The notes under the pieces are model-generated. The model made no database searches. It was given only the letters and a program-made list of their open reading frames with translations, and was not told the DNA's origin. A program made the position numbers and the translations under genes. Below, piece after piece: positions 10,163-20,228 of a stretch of 61,602 nt of DNA. Source of the DNA: Alphaproteobacteria bacterium (lineage in GTDB: Bacteria; Pseudomonadota; Alphaproteobacteria; Puniceispirillales; Marisalimonadaceae). The first letter of the stretch is position 1; each line of letters starts with the position of its first letter. The DNA lies in contig SGYL01000002.1 of the NCBI GenBank assembly GCA_004213885.1, positions 1 to 61,602 of the forward strand. Reading direction: 5' to 3'.

Positions 10163-10996
10163 ATGAGAGTCGCTTGTATACAATATAAATCTTATGAAGA
10201 TGAAAAAAAAACTCTAAAAAGATTAATACCTTTAATTTTTAGTGCAGCCAAAAAAAAAGTTGATCTTATAACACTTCCTGAATGTGCAACTTTTTTAAAT
10301 ACTAATAAATCTGATACCATGATGAATGCAAGCTTTGAAAGAAATAGTTATTCTCTTAAAATGATAAAAGATATTGCAAAAAATTTAGATGTAAATATTT
10401 TAATTGGATCTTTACAAACTCTTGAATACAAAATGTTAACTAAAAAGTTGTTCAATAGATCGTTTTTAATTAATAGAAAAGGCAAGGTGATTTGCAAATA
10501 TGATAAAATTCATATGTATGATGTTAAAATATCAAAACAACAATCCTATCAAGAGTCAAAAACTTATGAAAGTGGTCAATCCGCAAAAATCGCTAAATTA
10601 AAAGTTAATGGAAAATACTACAAAATAGGTATGACCATTTGCTATGATCTAAGGTTTCCACATTTATTTAGAGATCTTGCACTAAACGGAGCAGACTTAA
10701 TTACAGTTCCATCAGTTTTTATGCATATTACTGGAAAAGATCACTGGCATAGTCTGTTAAAAGCACGTGCAATTGAAACGGGTTGTTATATAGTTGCTCC
10801 TGCACAATATGGTCATTATTTTAATAAAAGAAAATCTTATGGTCACTCTTTAATAGTTTCACCATGGGGAAAAATACTTAAAGACGCAAAAACTGAAAAG
10901 AATATAATAATAACCGATATTGACAAACGTCAGATAGAAATAGCTAGATCAAAAATACCTTCACTATTTATAAACAAGAAATATAAAATAGACTAA
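10163..10996 (+). CDS. Nit-family carbon-nitrogen hydrolase
   Basis: Nitrilase-superfamily amidase, closest in pattern to Nit1/Nit2, which repair deaminated glutathione or hydrolyse omega-amides. The catalytic triad is visible: Glu40 in TLPECAT, Lys115 in YDKIHMYDV, Cys160 in TICYDLRFP. Length 277 is normal. It is divergent from the methyltransferase at 9280-10083 and convergent with accA across 15 bases. Substrate cannot be read from the sequence; deaminated glutathione amidase is the best guess. Confidence 0.85.
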   Translation: MRVACIQYKSYEDEKKTLKRLIPLIFSAAKKKVDLITLPECATFLNTNKSDTMMNASFERNSYSLKMIKDIAKNLDVNILIGSLQTLEYKMLTKKLFNRSFLINRKGKVICKYDKIHMYDVKISKQQSYQESKTYESGQSAKIAKLKVNGKYYKIGMTICYDLRFPHLFRDLALNGADLITVPSVFMHITGKDHWHSLLKARAIETGCYIVAPAQYGHYFNKRKSYGHSLIVSPWGKILKDAKTEKNIIITDIDKRQIEIARSKIPSLFINKKYKID

Positions 10997-11011
10997 ATGA
11001 TTTGATACAAA

Positions 11012-11956
11012 CTATGTGATTTTTAAATATTTATTTTGCTTTATTAATTTCAATTCTTTTGGATCAAGTTTAAGTAATTTATTAAGTTGTAACTCAATAG
11101 AATCTCCTAAAAGTGTTAGAGATTGAGCATAATCTCTATGAGCCCCTCCTAAAGGCTCTTGAATAATTTCATCAATGATGTTTAGTTTTTTCATATCTGT
11201 AGCGGTTAATTTTAAAGCTTTTGCAGCCTCGCTAGCTTTACTTGCATCTCTCCACAAAATAGACGCACAACCTTCAGGAGAAATTACTGAAAAAATTGAA
11301 TGTTCAAACATTAGAATTATATTTCCAGAAGTTAATGCAATTGCTCCTCCAGAGCCACCTTCACCTAGAATTGTAGAGATCATTGGTGTATTTAACCTTA
11401 GACATGCATCAACACATGATGCAATAGCTTGAGCTTGTCCCCTTTCCTCAGCTCCTTTGCCTGGATATGCACCAGCTGTATCAATAAAAGAAAGTACAGG
11501 TAGATTAAATCTATTAGCTAATTCCATTAATCTAATAGCTTTTCTATAGCCTTCAGGTCTAGCCATGCCAAAGTTTCTTAAAATTCTATCGTTAGTATTC
11601 TTGCCTTTATCAATGCCAAGTAATACAACTTTTTTTCCTCTAAAATAGCCCACCCCTCCTGTAAGAGCATTATCATTGCCAAATAAGCGATCTCCCCCTA
11701 AACTCAAATAATTATCAATTAAGTGCTCAATAACATCTTGAAACTGTGGTCTGTCAGGATGTCTTGCTACTTGAACTTTTTGCCAAGGATTTAAATTGGA
11801 ATAGGTATCCATTAATTCGTCTGTTACTTTATTTTGTAATTTACCAATTTCTTCAGCAATATTTAAATCAGAGTTTGATGAAATATGCTTTAAATCTTCT
11901 ATTTTCCCTTCAAGATCAGCTATATTTTTTTCAAATGTTAAAAAATGTTTAATCAT
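11012..11956 (-). CDS. accA: Acetyl-CoA carboxylase carboxyltransferase subunit alpha
   Basis: Alpha subunit of the carboxyltransferase half of acetyl-CoA carboxylase, the first step in fatty-acid synthesis. Hallmarks include QVARHPDRP (residues about 62-70), GGDRLFGND, FIDTAGAYPGKGAEERGQ and the ILGEGGSGGAIA glycine loop. The 314-residue length is standard. It has a GAGGA ribosome-binding site ahead of the ATG at 11956 and follows xerD by 12 bases on the same strand. accD, accB and accC are not in the window. Confidence 0.97.
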   Translation of the reverse strand: MIKHFLTFEKNIADLEGKIEDLKHISSNSDLNIAEEIGKLQNKVTDELMDTYSNLNPWQKVQVARHPDRPQFQDVIEHLIDNYLSLGGDRLFGNDNALTGGVGYFRGKKVVLLGIDKGKNTNDRILRNFGMARPEGYRKAIRLMELANRFNLPVLSFIDTAGAYPGKGAEERGQAQAIASCVDACLRLNTPMISTILGEGGSGGAIALTSGNIILMFEHSIFSVISPEGCASILWRDASKASEAAKALKLTATDMKKLNIIDEIIQEPLGGAHRDYAQSLTLLGDSIELQLNKLLKLDPKELKLIKQNKYLKIT

Positions 11957-11968
11957 TTCTTTAATCCT

Positions 11969-12910
11969 CTATCTCTTTAATATATTACTAAGTGGATGTA
12001 TGTTAAGTACTAAACCTTTTAGTCTATTTTGTCTAACTTGTGTATAAATTTCTGTAGTTGATATGTCAGAATGTCCCAAAAGTTTTTGAACACTTCTTAA
12101 ATCAGCACCTCTGTTTAACATATGACTAGCGAAAGAATGTCTTATCGAATGAGGAGAAAGTTTCTCGACGTCAGTATTTGTTTTAAGTGCTAACTTTTTA
12201 AGGTCTTTATATATTTGTTGTCGTGAAATAACTTTTATGTTGTGAATATTTTCAAAAAGATAAGAGTTTTTATTTTTATTATTCTTAATCATTATGCTTA
12301 TCCAATTTTTTAATAAATCTAAAGCATTTTTATTAAATATTACTAATCTCTGTTTATTACCCTTACCGTTTATGTACAATTTATCTTTTATATTCGCCAC
12401 TTGGTTGATTTTAATATTTAACAATTCACTAATACGAAGACCAGTTGAATATAAAATCTCTAAAATTACCTGAATTCGTAAATACGATATATTTTTAGTA
12501 GGATTTTTAACATACATTTCTTTGGATTTGTCTATAAGATGTAATATCTCTTTTTCAGATAAAAGTTTTGGTAAATTCTTTTCTAATTTCTGGGTTACTA
12601 TTGTTTTAAGTTCATTCAAATTTATTAAATTTATTTGATTCAAATAATCATAAAAACTTTTAATGACAGATAGTTTTCTATTAATAGAAGAACTATTTAA
12701 ATTTTTTTCTTTTAAAAAATGAATATAAAAATTTATGTCTTTTTTTTGAACTTCAATCAAACTAATCTTATTATTTAAACACCATTTAGTAAATAGATTT
12801 AAATCTTTTTTGTAAGCTGTAATTGTATTACTTGTTATTCCTTTATCTAAAACTTTTGTAGAAACAAAGTTCTCTATTATTTCGTTAATTTTATTTTTAT
12901 CAAAATTCAT
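11969..12910 (-). CDS. xerD: Tyrosine recombinase XerD
   Basis: Site-specific recombinase that resolves chromosome dimers at dif with its XerC partner. The catalytic residues are all present when counted from the ATG at 12910: R159, K183, H254, R257, H280 and nucleophile Y289, within the usual [17 protein letters not shown] block. The N-terminal SAM-like core-binding domain fills residues 1-95. The frame stays open upstream to 12970, but the 313-residue form matches family length. It overlaps the end of the upstream 577-residue gene by 11 bases. I call XerD over XerC because of the accA-xerD-aroK neighbourhood usual in Alphaproteobacteria; the sequence alone does not decide it. Confidence 0.85.
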   Translation of the reverse strand: MNFDKNKINEIIENFVSTKVLDKGITSNTITAYKKDLNLFTKWCLNNKISLIEVQKKDINFYIHFLKEKNLNSSSINRKLSVIKSFYDYLNQINLINLNELKTIVTQKLEKNLPKLLSEKEILHLIDKSKEMYVKNPTKNISYLRIQVILEILYSTGLRISELLNIKINQVANIKDKLYINGKGNKQRLVIFNKNALDLLKNWISIMIKNNKNKNSYLFENIHNIKVISRQQIYKDLKKLALKTNTDVEKLSPHSIRHSFASHMLNRGADLRSVQKLLGHSDISTTEIYTQVRQNRLKGLVLNIHPLSNILKR

Positions 12911-14633
12911 TGTAGAGATTTTTAGAATAGAAAAACTTTTCATATAAAACTTCTTTTCTAAATTCATCACGTAAAGTTAAAAAATCTAAATCAGTTAAAT
13001 ACATATCAATTGCTTGAAAAGTTGTTAAATTTAAAAATTTTAATTCATTTTCACCTATTAATTTACCAATTAATAAAATTGCCTTTAAATAATTTTTTTC
13101 TATAATATTATCAGAAATTCCTCTACTTAAAATAAAATCTTCATGAGAAATATTTAAAGAAAATTTATCATTTATTTTTTTTAAATCTTTTGAGGTGAAA
13201 TTGATATTACTTTCCCATGTAATTTTAGGTGACTGCATCCCTAAATAGCTAAGGAAATTAACAAAATTCCAAGCGTTGTGCCGTGAGATAAATTGTTCAT
13301 CCCACACTTTATTTTTAGGATCTAATAATATTTGTGAAAAAGGTGCATCAACAAATTTTTCTGGATTATTGAGATTATATATGTAGTTGATATCCTGAGT
13401 TTGAGATTGAGACAATGAATTAGTTTTTAAAGAAAGCAAAGATGGAATGTATAGCTCTGAGGCTGTTTTAGAATTATTATGTTTGTTCTCAATTAAAAGA
13501 CTTTTTAGTATAAATTCAGCTTTTTCCGAACTATCTTTAATTTTCATTGCATTTTGCCAAACCTTAGCTCTAATCAATCCATTAGGATTTAAATTTAGGC
13601 TTTTGAGAATCTCATCTTGATTTGAATTTTCAAATTTAATGTCTTGATATATCTTAATTAATAAATCACTGTTTATATCTTTAACTGTTGTTAATTGATC
13701 AATAAGCAATGCTCTTGCTTCAGGCTGTAAATATATTAGGTTTGATAATTGCAACTTATATTCAAAACCAAAATCTTTTATCATTTCAAAACTAATTGGA
13801 TACTTAGTTATATCAAACAAAATCAAATTAAGTGGTGTAACTGATTTACCTTTAAAATTAAATTTTTCTAATTCTTTTTCGTTTAAAATTTTATCAATAA
13901 GTGTTTCAAATGTGTCATCTAATAAATTTTGAGAGCGCATAACATCATATATGAAATTTGCTTCAGATAAATTCCTTTGAAGAATAAGACATAATAGATT
14001 AGCTTTTTTCCAAAAAATACTATCATAATTATTAATTGTATTGGATATTTTAAGACACGCATTAGTATCGTCTTTAACCAAAAAATGATGAATCACATAC
14101 CATTCCTTCCACCTCTCCCATTTTGGACTATCAGGCAATTGAGAAATTATTTTTATTAAATAATCTGTTTGACCATTTAAAGCTAATTTGACTAATCTAG
14201 TCTCTAAAAATTTAGAAATTTCATCAGAATTTCCTTTAGGAGGTTCAGATGTACTAGCATATACTTCATTTAGAAATCTTTGATAGGCTGTACTAGAAAT
14301 TTTATTTGGTAATAAATTTAAATACTTTATTGCATCATTAGCTGTAAAATCACTCCATAAATTTAAACCCTTTTTTTTATTTAAACTTGTTTCTACACCA
14401 ATAGAACCTAAGGAAGGTATTTCAAGCTTGCCGATCAAAACAGGTTTTATTTTTTTTGTTTCATTATCACTTTGTTTGTCGATCGTTTTATCATTTTTAA
14501 CATCATTTGATGTTTTTAGGTCACCTTTTATTTCATTTGTTAAATTGATAAAGTTATCGTCGGAGTTTTTAAGTATCTCAGGAAAAGCAGAGTTTGAAAA
14601 TAAAGCTAAGAATAAAATGAATAATAATTTCAT
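12900..14633 (-). CDS. Uncharacterised exported protein, probable helical repeat
   Basis: I do not recognise a named family. The first 18 or so residues ([19 protein letters not shown]) are a signal peptide. A charged Asp/Asn/Lys-rich linker follows to about residue 62, and the rest is leucine-rich and predominantly helical in look, with TPR- or HEAT-like spacing but no clean consensus. No catalytic motif is evident. It is 577 residues, has no transmembrane helix after the signal, and is therefore probably periplasmic. It sits between xerD and a small membrane protein gene, opposite aroK. Several Alphaproteobacteria have a long unknown secreted protein here. Function not known. Confidence 0.75.
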   Translation of the reverse strand: MKLLFILFLALFSNSAFPEILKNSDDNFINLTNEIKGDLKTSNDVKNDKTIDKQSDNETKKIKPVLIGKLEIPSLGSIGVETSLNKKKGLNLWSDFTANDAIKYLNLLPNKISSTAYQRFLNEVYASTSEPPKGNSDEISKFLETRLVKLALNGQTDYLIKIISQLPDSPKWERWKEWYVIHHFLVKDDTNACLKISNTINNYDSIFWKKANLLCLILQRNLSEANFIYDVMRSQNLLDDTFETLIDKILNEKELEKFNFKGKSVTPLNLILFDITKYPISFEMIKDFGFEYKLQLSNLIYLQPEARALLIDQLTTVKDINSDLLIKIYQDIKFENSNQDEILKSLNLNPNGLIRAKVWQNAMKIKDSSEKAEFILKSLLIENKHNNSKTASELYIPSLLSLKTNSLSQSQTQDINYIYNLNNPEKFVDAPFSQILLDPKNKVWDEQFISRHNAWNFVNFLSYLGMQSPKITWESNINFTSKDLKKINDKFSLNISHEDFILSRGISDNIIEKNYLKAILLIGKLIGENELKFLNLTTFQAIDMYLTDLDFLTLRDEFRKEVLYEKFFYSKNLYNEF

Positions 14634-14637
14634 AAAT

Positions 14638-14766
14638 TTATTTCTTAAGATCTAAAATATTTATTTCTTTTTTTATTTCTTTTTCTGGCACAGGTATGTC
14701 CCATGTATAAATATATGTGAAAAAACCTACAATAAATAAAAAAATCATTGAAATTATAATTTTCAT
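14638..14766 (-). CDS. 42-residue single-pass membrane microprotein
   Basis: A short open frame starting at the ATG at 14766 and ending in TAA at 14638, only four bases ahead of the start of the downstream 577-residue exported protein, so the two are likely one transcript. Residues 2-20 form a hydrophobic helix (KIIISMIFLFIVGFFTYIY). The sequence then continues TWDIPVPEKEIKKEINILDLKK, a charged tail. The WDIPxP motif right after the helix resembles small alphaproteobacterial membrane proteins I have seen, but this is recollection. Spacing, hydrophobic organisation and the motif argue that it is real. Function not known. Confidence 0.6.
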   Translation of the reverse strand: MKIIISMIFLFIVGFFTYIYTWDIPVPEKEIKKEINILDLKK

Positions 14767-14868
14767 TGAAGTGTGATATGAAAAGATTGTGGCAAGTTTT
14801 TGTCTTTATTTACATTTTTAAAAAAATAAATGAATTTTAATCACTTATATACGTTATAGTTACAATAT

Positions 14869-15405
14869 ATGAATAGCATGACAAACAATAATATTAAGTT
14901 AATTACTTTAGTAGGAATGATGGGTTCTGGTAAAACTAGTTGTGGAAGTGTATTAGCTAAAAAATTAGGAATAAGTTTTTTAGATATAGACTCAATTATT
15001 GAATTAGAAGAAAATTTAAAAATAAGTGAGATTTTCAAGAAGTTTGGAGAGGAATATTTTCGTTTAATAGAAGAAAAGCTTATTTTTTTGAAAGTAAGTG
15101 AATACTTAAGACAAAATGTTAAGGCTATAATTAGTTTAGGTGGAGGTGGTTTCGAAAGTAAAAAAACTAGAGAATTTCTTCTAAAGAATTCTAAGGTAAT
15201 TTGGTTAAATAGTGACATTAAAGTTTTAGGCAAAAGGGTTGGCAAAGCTTTCAATAGGCCTATGATAAAAGGTAATGTTGAGACCAATATTGAAATGTTA
15301 TTAAATAAAAGAATTAAAAATTATCAAAAATCACATTTAAAAATTAATACAGATAATCTTTCTATTAACGATTTATGTAATAAAATAATAAAAGGTATAT
15401 TATGA
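14869..15405 (+). CDS. aroK: Shikimate kinase
   Basis: Phosphorylates shikimate in the common aromatic pathway. Walker A is GMMGSGKT (residues 16-23), followed by the shikimate-binding region with DIDSIIE and the ISLGGGGF glycine loop near residue 91. The lid arginine region GKAFNRPM is present. Length 178 is normal. Its TGA stop overlaps the aroB start as ATGA, giving translational coupling. It is divergent from the small membrane protein across about 100 bases. Confidence 0.95.
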   Translation: MNSMTNNNIKLITLVGMMGSGKTSCGSVLAKKLGISFLDIDSIIELEENLKISEIFKKFGEEYFRLIEEKLIFLKVSEYLRQNVKAIISLGGGGFESKKTREFLLKNSKVIWLNSDIKVLGKRVGKAFNRPMIKGNVETNIEMLLNKRIKNYQKSHLKINTDNLSINDLCNKIIKGIL

Positions 15406-16541
15406 CTGTCTTCAAAAAAATATCAGTTATTAATGAAAATAAATCATTTAAATACTCAATATTGATAGGAAATAATTTTATTCAAACCTTAGAAAAGAAT
15501 TTTTCCAAAACTTTAAAGGGAAAAAAAATATATATAATTTATGATGAGTTTTTTTATAAATTACAATTACATGAAAATTTGATTAAAGACTTTGAAAAAG
15601 TTTCAACAAAACTAGGGTCAGAAAATTTTTTTTTCAAAATCAAATCAAAAGATAAATTCAAAAATTTTGACAAGCTCTCAATTTTATTAAATTTTATTTT
15701 GTCTCATAAAATTAATAGAGATTCTATTATTATTTCCATAGGTGGTGGTGTAACAGGAGATTTAGTTGGTTTTGCTAGTTCAATTGTATTAAGGGGAGTT
15801 AAATGTATACATATTCCAACAACTCTACTTTCTCAAGTAGATAGTTCTGTAGGAGGAAAAACTGGAATAAATACAAAACATGGAAAAAATCTTGTTGGAA
15901 CTTTTTATCAGCCAGAAGGAGTTTTAATTGATATAAATTTTTTAAAAACACTTCCAGAAAGAGAGCTCTTAGCAGGCTTTGCAGAAGTTATTAAATATTC
16001 CTTTATATATGATAAAAAGTTCTTTAGTTATTTAGAAAGAAATATTGAAAGTATTAAAAAACTAAAAAGTCCATATATCGAAAATATTATTTTTCAATCA
16101 TGTCAAATTAAAGCAAAGATAGTATCTATAGATGAAAAAGAACAAGGTATTAGAGCCATATTAAATTTCGGTCATACTTTTGCACACGCATTTGAAAATT
16201 TAATAAATTATGATAGCAAAAAATTAATTCATGGTGAGGCCGTTGCAATTGGAATGGCCTGTGCATTTAAACTAAGTACCCATATGAATCTATGCTCAAA
16301 AAAAGAAGCTAGGAGATGTATAGAATTAATATCAAAATTTAATCTTCCAACAAAATTAAAGGATATTAAGGGCATAAAAATATCGTCAAAAAAGCTTTTA
16401 GATAAATTTTATTTAGATAAAAAAGTTAAAAACGGAAAAATTATACTTATTTTATCTAATGGAATAGGAAGTGCATTAGTTAAAAATGATGTAGATGAAA
16501 TTACATTAAAAAAATTTTTAAATGAGTTGATCAATGAATGA
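15402..16541 (+). CDS. aroB: 3-dehydroquinate synthase
   Basis: NAD- and metal-dependent enzyme making 3-dehydroquinate, the second step of the shikimate pathway. The nucleotide-binding glycine run SIGGGVTGDLVGFAS, the block HIPTTLLSQVDSSVGGKTG and the metal-site histidines in LNFGHTFAHAFE and IHGEAVAIGM are all intact. Length 379 is typical. The ATG overlaps the aroK stop by four bases and the end overlaps the next gene by eight, so aroK, aroB, the CNNM gene and DUF2889 form one tightly packed operon. Confidence 0.97.
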   Translation: MTVFKKISVINENKSFKYSILIGNNFIQTLEKNFSKTLKGKKIYIIYDEFFYKLQLHENLIKDFEKVSTKLGSENFFFKIKSKDKFKNFDKLSILLNFILSHKINRDSIIISIGGGVTGDLVGFASSIVLRGVKCIHIPTTLLSQVDSSVGGKTGINTKHGKNLVGTFYQPEGVLIDINFLKTLPERELLAGFAEVIKYSFIYDKKFFSYLERNIESIKKLKSPYIENIIFQSCQIKAKIVSIDEKEQGIRAILNFGHTFAHAFENLINYDSKKLIHGEAVAIGMACAFKLSTHMNLCSKKEARRCIELISKFNLPTKLKDIKGIKISSKKLLDKFYLDKKVKNGKIILILSNGIGSALVKNDVDEITLKKFLNELINE

Positions 16542-17787
16542 ATTAAGTATTTTTATACTAATTATTGTATTTTTAATTGTATGTTCTGCATTTTTTTCAA
16601 GTTCTGAAACTGCTTTAACAGCTGTATCTGAAGCTCGTATTAATGAGCTTGTAAATAAAGGAAATAAAAAAGCAAAATTAATCGAAAAGATTTTAAAAAA
16701 TCGAGATAAAATGATTGGAACAATACTTATAGGTAATAATTTTGTAAATATAATTGCTTCAGTATATGCAACCAGTTTTGCAATACAATATTTTACAGAC
16801 ATACCTTTGATTATTATTACAATTATATTAACTATAATTCTTGTCATTTTTGCTGAGATGATACCAAAGACTTATGCTCTTAAAAATGCAGATGAAATTG
16901 CACTTGTAGTATCACCATTAATTAATTTAATTATTATAATTTTTACTCCTTTAACTTTCTTAACAGAGAAATTTTCAAAATTAATAACTGGACCAGATTA
17001 TGCTAGCGAAGAAGCTAAGACAGAAGAATTAAAAGGAATGATAAGATTGCATGCTGGAAAAGAAACCAGGGCCATCGAAAGAGGAAAAATAATGTCAAGT
17101 ATGATTGACATTGAAGATGTGAATATCGAAGAAGTCATGACACATAGAGGCGTAGTAACAATGATTGATATTAACTTATCTGCAGCAAATATTTATAGAA
17201 TTGTTGGAGAAAGTCCCTATACTAGAATACCTGTTTTTTCAGGCACACAAGATAACATCATTGGTATATTGCATGCAAAAGAACTTTTCAGATTTTTACA
17301 AAGAAACAATTTTAAGGATACAAAATCATTTGATCTTAAAAATATTTTAATCGATCCTTACTTTGCACCTGAAACGACACCAATATTAGATCAATTAGAA
17401 ATTTTTAGAGGTAGGAAAGAGCACTTTGCAATTGTAGTGAATGAATATGGTGATTTTCGTGGAATTGTGACATTAGAAGATATTTTAGAAGAAATTGTTG
17501 GAGAAATTGATGATGAAACTGATATAAATGTTGAAGGTGTAAAATCACAACCTGATGGCTCTTTAATAATTGACGGTTCAGTTACAATAAGAGATTTAAA
17601 CCGATCTCTAGCTTGGGATTTACCAGATGAAAATTACAATACTATTGCCGGGTTGGTTGTTTTTGAAACAAAAACAATTCCAAACCCTGGACAAGAGTTT
17701 AGACTTTTTGGAATTAAAATTAGAATATTACAAAAAGATAAAAACTTTTTATCTAAATTGAGATTATGGAAAGAACAAGAAAAATAA
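16534..17787 (+). CDS. CNNM/CorC-type transporter-associated protein (DUF21-CBS-CorC_HlyC)
   Basis: Integral membrane protein of the hemolysin C / CorC / CNNM group, implicated in Mg2+ or Co2+ efflux. The N-terminal DUF21 domain (about residues 1-175) has several transmembrane helices and the SSSETALTAVSEARI motif. Two CBS domains follow (about 195-320, with YTRIPVFSG and EYGDFRGIVTLEDILEEIVGE), then a C-terminal CorC_HlyC domain (about 335-412). The position after aroB is usual for Alphaproteobacteria. Ion specificity is unproven. Confidence 0.9.
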   Translation: MNELSIFILIIVFLIVCSAFFSSSETALTAVSEARINELVNKGNKKAKLIEKILKNRDKMIGTILIGNNFVNIIASVYATSFAIQYFTDIPLIIITIILTIILVIFAEMIPKTYALKNADEIALVVSPLINLIIIIFTPLTFLTEKFSKLITGPDYASEEAKTEELKGMIRLHAGKETRAIERGKIMSSMIDIEDVNIEEVMTHRGVVTMIDINLSAANIYRIVGESPYTRIPVFSGTQDNIIGILHAKELFRFLQRNNFKDTKSFDLKNILIDPYFAPETTPILDQLEIFRGRKEHFAIVVNEYGDFRGIVTLEDILEEIVGEIDDETDINVEGVKSQPDGSLIIDGSVTIRDLNRSLAWDLPDENYNTIAGLVVFETKTIPNPGQEFRLFGIKIRILQKDKNFLSKLRLWKEQEK

Positions 17788-18338
17788 TGAATAAAATAAA
17801 ACGTAAATTACTTCATAACAGAAATATAAGTTTTAAAGGGTATATCAGAGATGATGAACTTTTTGAAATTGAAGCTGAATTAATAGATACTAAAAATTAC
17901 GATTTTCAAAATCATGACAGAGGTACTATTAAAAAAGACGAGCCTATACACCAAATGAAAATAAAATTAGTTCTTGATAACAATTTGTTTGTTGTAGATG
18001 CAGAAGCTAAAACAGAAAATAGTCCTTATTCTATTTGTAAAAATGCAAACTCAAATTTCAAAAAAATTATTGGACTACAAATTAAATCTGGCTGGAAGAA
18101 AGAAATAACAAAATTAATAGGTGGAACAAATGGCTGTACTCATATAACAGAGCTACTATCTTCAGCTGCCACAGCTGCTTTCCAAACAATATATCCTTAC
18201 AAATCAAAACAAAAAAATCGAAATGAGACTAAATTAAACCATAATCAAGAAAAGCCACTTCTTCTTGGAACTTGTCATGCATTTAACACTAATAGTGAAG
18301 TTGTTAAAAGATTATGGCCAAAATGGTATGAAAATTAA
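17787..18338 (+). CDS. DUF2889 family protein
   Basis: Conserved protein of unknown function. The start ATG at 17787 shares its A with the stop TAA of the CNNM gene, so translation is coupled. The family shows an RxxxFKGYIRDDxLFEIEAEL opening, a central HQMKIKL strand with the DAEAKTENSPYSIC segment, and the GCTHITELLSSAATAAFQTI stretch. The last carries a Cys-His pair (GCTH) that could bind metal. The tail ends in CHAFNTNSEVVKRLWPKWY. Its stop overlaps that of BolA by four bases in TTAA. No function can be assigned. Confidence 0.85.
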   Translation: MNKIKRKLLHNRNISFKGYIRDDELFEIEAELIDTKNYDFQNHDRGTIKKDEPIHQMKIKLVLDNNLFVVDAEAKTENSPYSICKNANSNFKKIIGLQIKSGWKKEITKLIGGTNGCTHITELLSSAATAAFQTIYPYKSKQKNRNETKLNHNQEKPLLLGTCHAFNTNSEVVKRLWPKWYEN

Positions 18339-18613
18339 TTCTTCTTACTTTCTGATACTGTCATCAACTTATAAGTAATTGAATGTAAAGAACCTAAAAA
18401 TTCATTTTTTAAAAAATTATTAACCATTTTATGTCTTTCTAATCTATTTTTATTTTCAAAATCATTTGAGATAATAAAAACCTCAAAGTGAGTCTCCTCT
18501 CCTTTAACATATCCACTATGGCCTTTATGTGATTCAGATACATCTGAAACATAACATCTATAAAGATCAAGATTTTCACTTAAAATATTAGTTATTTTTG
18601 CTTTTCTATTCAT
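18335..18613 (-). CDS. bolA: BolA family protein
   Basis: Small protein with a KH-like fold that works with monothiol glutaredoxins in iron-sulfur handling. The BolA signature is clear: DVSESHKGHSGY near residues 24-35, then ETHFEVFIIS and NRLERHKMVNNFL, with conserved His33 and the C-terminal SITYKLMT. At 92 residues it is normal. It is divergent from the J-domain gene across about 70 bases. BolA next to DnaJ-like and cobST genes is common in Alphaproteobacteria. Confidence 0.92.
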   Translation of the reverse strand: MNRKAKITNILSENLDLYRCYVSDVSESHKGHSGYVKGEETHFEVFIISNDFENKNRLERHKMVNNFLKNEFLGSLHSITYKLMTVSESKKN

Positions 18614-18684
18614 TTATGCTATTTGTATATTTATGAGTTTAATATAAAATTAATTTATAACTGATCAAGGTTTAAAAGATAAGA

Positions 18685-19200
18685 ATGAAAAAAATTTGTG
18701 AGTTTTTAAATTGTAAGGAAGAAGGGATTTATCCAGCACCTAGATCTAGAAAAGATATTACTAATTATAAATATTATTGTATTGAACATATAAGAGATTT
18801 TAATAAATCATGGAATTTTTTTGAAGGTCTTACCGAAGAACAATTTGAAAATGAAATCAGAAAATCAACAACATGGGACAGACCATCATGGAGATTTGGC
18901 ACGAGTAATTTTAACAAAAAAGTAAATGATACTTTCAATTTTTTCAATGATATAGAGAATAAAAATCTTTCTAAGAAAAAAATCAATTCTAAATTACTAT
19001 CTTCCTGGAAATTATTAGAATTAAATCCAACAGCAAATATTGAAGAAGTTAAGAAACAATATAAATTATTGGCAAAGAAATGGCACCCAGACAAAAATTT
19101 AAAATTAAAAGATAATGAGAGTGATATGTTTGTCAAAATAACTAATGCTTACAAAGCAATCATCAAATCTTTTAACAGCCCATCAATAGATATTAATTAA
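18685..19200 (+). CDS. C-terminal J-domain protein
   Basis: Probable Hsp70 co-chaperone. The J domain is at the C terminus (about residues 110-165), with the HPDK motif in KKWHPDKNL needed to stimulate DnaK ATPase. The N-terminal half carries a Cys-rich conserved alphaproteobacterial segment (CEFLNCKEEGIYPAPRSR, then YYCIEHIRDFNKSW and WDRPSWRFG) which may bind zinc. No Gly/Phe linker or DnaJ zinc domain is present, so it is not DnaJ itself. It is followed by cobS-cobT on the same strand at short spacing. Confidence 0.85.
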   Translation: MKKICEFLNCKEEGIYPAPRSRKDITNYKYYCIEHIRDFNKSWNFFEGLTEEQFENEIRKSTTWDRPSWRFGTSNFNKKVNDTFNFFNDIENKNLSKKKINSKLLSSWKLLELNPTANIEEVKKQYKLLAKKWHPDKNLKLKDNESDMFVKITNAYKAIIKSFNSPSIDIN

Positions 19201-19223
19201 TATAAAATTTTGGAGATATGTAT

Positions 19224-20228
19224 ATGAATGATATTGGACTTGCAAGAAATATGGATAATGATGAAAAAGCATTTCCAAAAAAGCTAGAAGAAGTTAATAC
19301 AAAGTCACTTTTTGGATTTTCTTCGAACATGAAAGTTTATGGATTTAAAGAAAAAACAAAATTTGTCCCTGATCATGATGAATCTTATGTCTTTGATGAA
19401 GTAACTACTAAAGCAATTCTTGCTGGTTTTTCTTATAATAGAAGAGTAATGATCCAAGGATATCATGGTACTGGTAAATCAACTCATATAGAACAAGTTG
19501 CTTCAAGATTAAATTGGCCTTGTATTAGAATTAATTTAGATAGTCACATTAGTCGTCTAGATTTAGTAGGAAAAGATGCAATTGTGCTCGAAGATGGTAA
19601 ACAAGTAACTGTTTTCAAAGAAGGAGTTTTACCTTGGGCTCTTCAAAATCCAGTTGCTCTTGTCTTTGATGAATATGATGCGGGAAGACCTGACGTTATG
19701 TTTGTAATTCAAAGAATTTTAGAAGCTAGTGGAAAACTAACATTATTAGATAATAATAAAGTAATTACCCCTCACCAAAATTTTAGGCTTTTTGCCACAG
19801 CAAATACTGTAGGCTTAGGTGATACCAGTGGCCTTTATCATGGGACACAACAAATTAATCAAGGTCAAATGGATAGATGGTCTATTGTATCTGCATTAAA
19901 TTATTTGCCAAACGAGATTGAAGAAAAAATTGTTTTAGCTAAGGTTCCAACATTAGTTGGGAAAAATGAAAAATTAATTAATCAAATGGTATCTCTAGCT
20001 GAATTGACACGAAATGGTTTTATAGCTGGTGATTTATCTACTGTAATGTCACCAAGAACTGTAATAACCTGGGCAGAAAATTTTAATATTATCGAAGATT
20101 TAGATTTAGCATTTAAAATGACTTTTTTAAATAAGTGTGATGAGGTAGAAAAACCAATTGTTTCAGAATATTACCAACGTTGTTTTGGAAGGATATTAGT
20201 TGAAAACGAAACCTTAGAAAATGAATAA
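19224..20228 (+). CDS. cobS: Cobaltochelatase CobS-type AAA+ ATPase
   Basis: ATPase subunit that pairs with CobT; with CobN it inserts cobalt in aerobic cobalamin synthesis. Walker A is GYHGTGKST, Walker [13 protein letters not shown], and the sensor region [20 protein letters not shown] is complete. I use the ATG at 19224, with GGAG eight bases ahead; an ATG two codons upstream at 19218 lies too close to that site. It overlaps cobT by eight bases. No cobN is in the window. In streamlined marine Alphaproteobacteria, CobST may be kept without B12 synthesis, so the actual client is uncertain. Confidence 0.92.
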   Translation: MNDIGLARNMDNDEKAFPKKLEEVNTKSLFGFSSNMKVYGFKEKTKFVPDHDESYVFDEVTTKAILAGFSYNRRVMIQGYHGTGKSTHIEQVASRLNWPCIRINLDSHISRLDLVGKDAIVLEDGKQVTVFKEGVLPWALQNPVALVFDEYDAGRPDVMFVIQRILEASGKLTLLDNNKVITPHQNFRLFATANTVGLGDTSGLYHGTQQINQGQMDRWSIVSALNYLPNEIEEKIVLAKVPTLVGKNEKLINQMVSLAELTRNGFIAGDLSTVMSPRTVITWAENFNIIEDLDLAFKMTFLNKCDEVEKPIVSEYYQRCFGRILVENETLENE

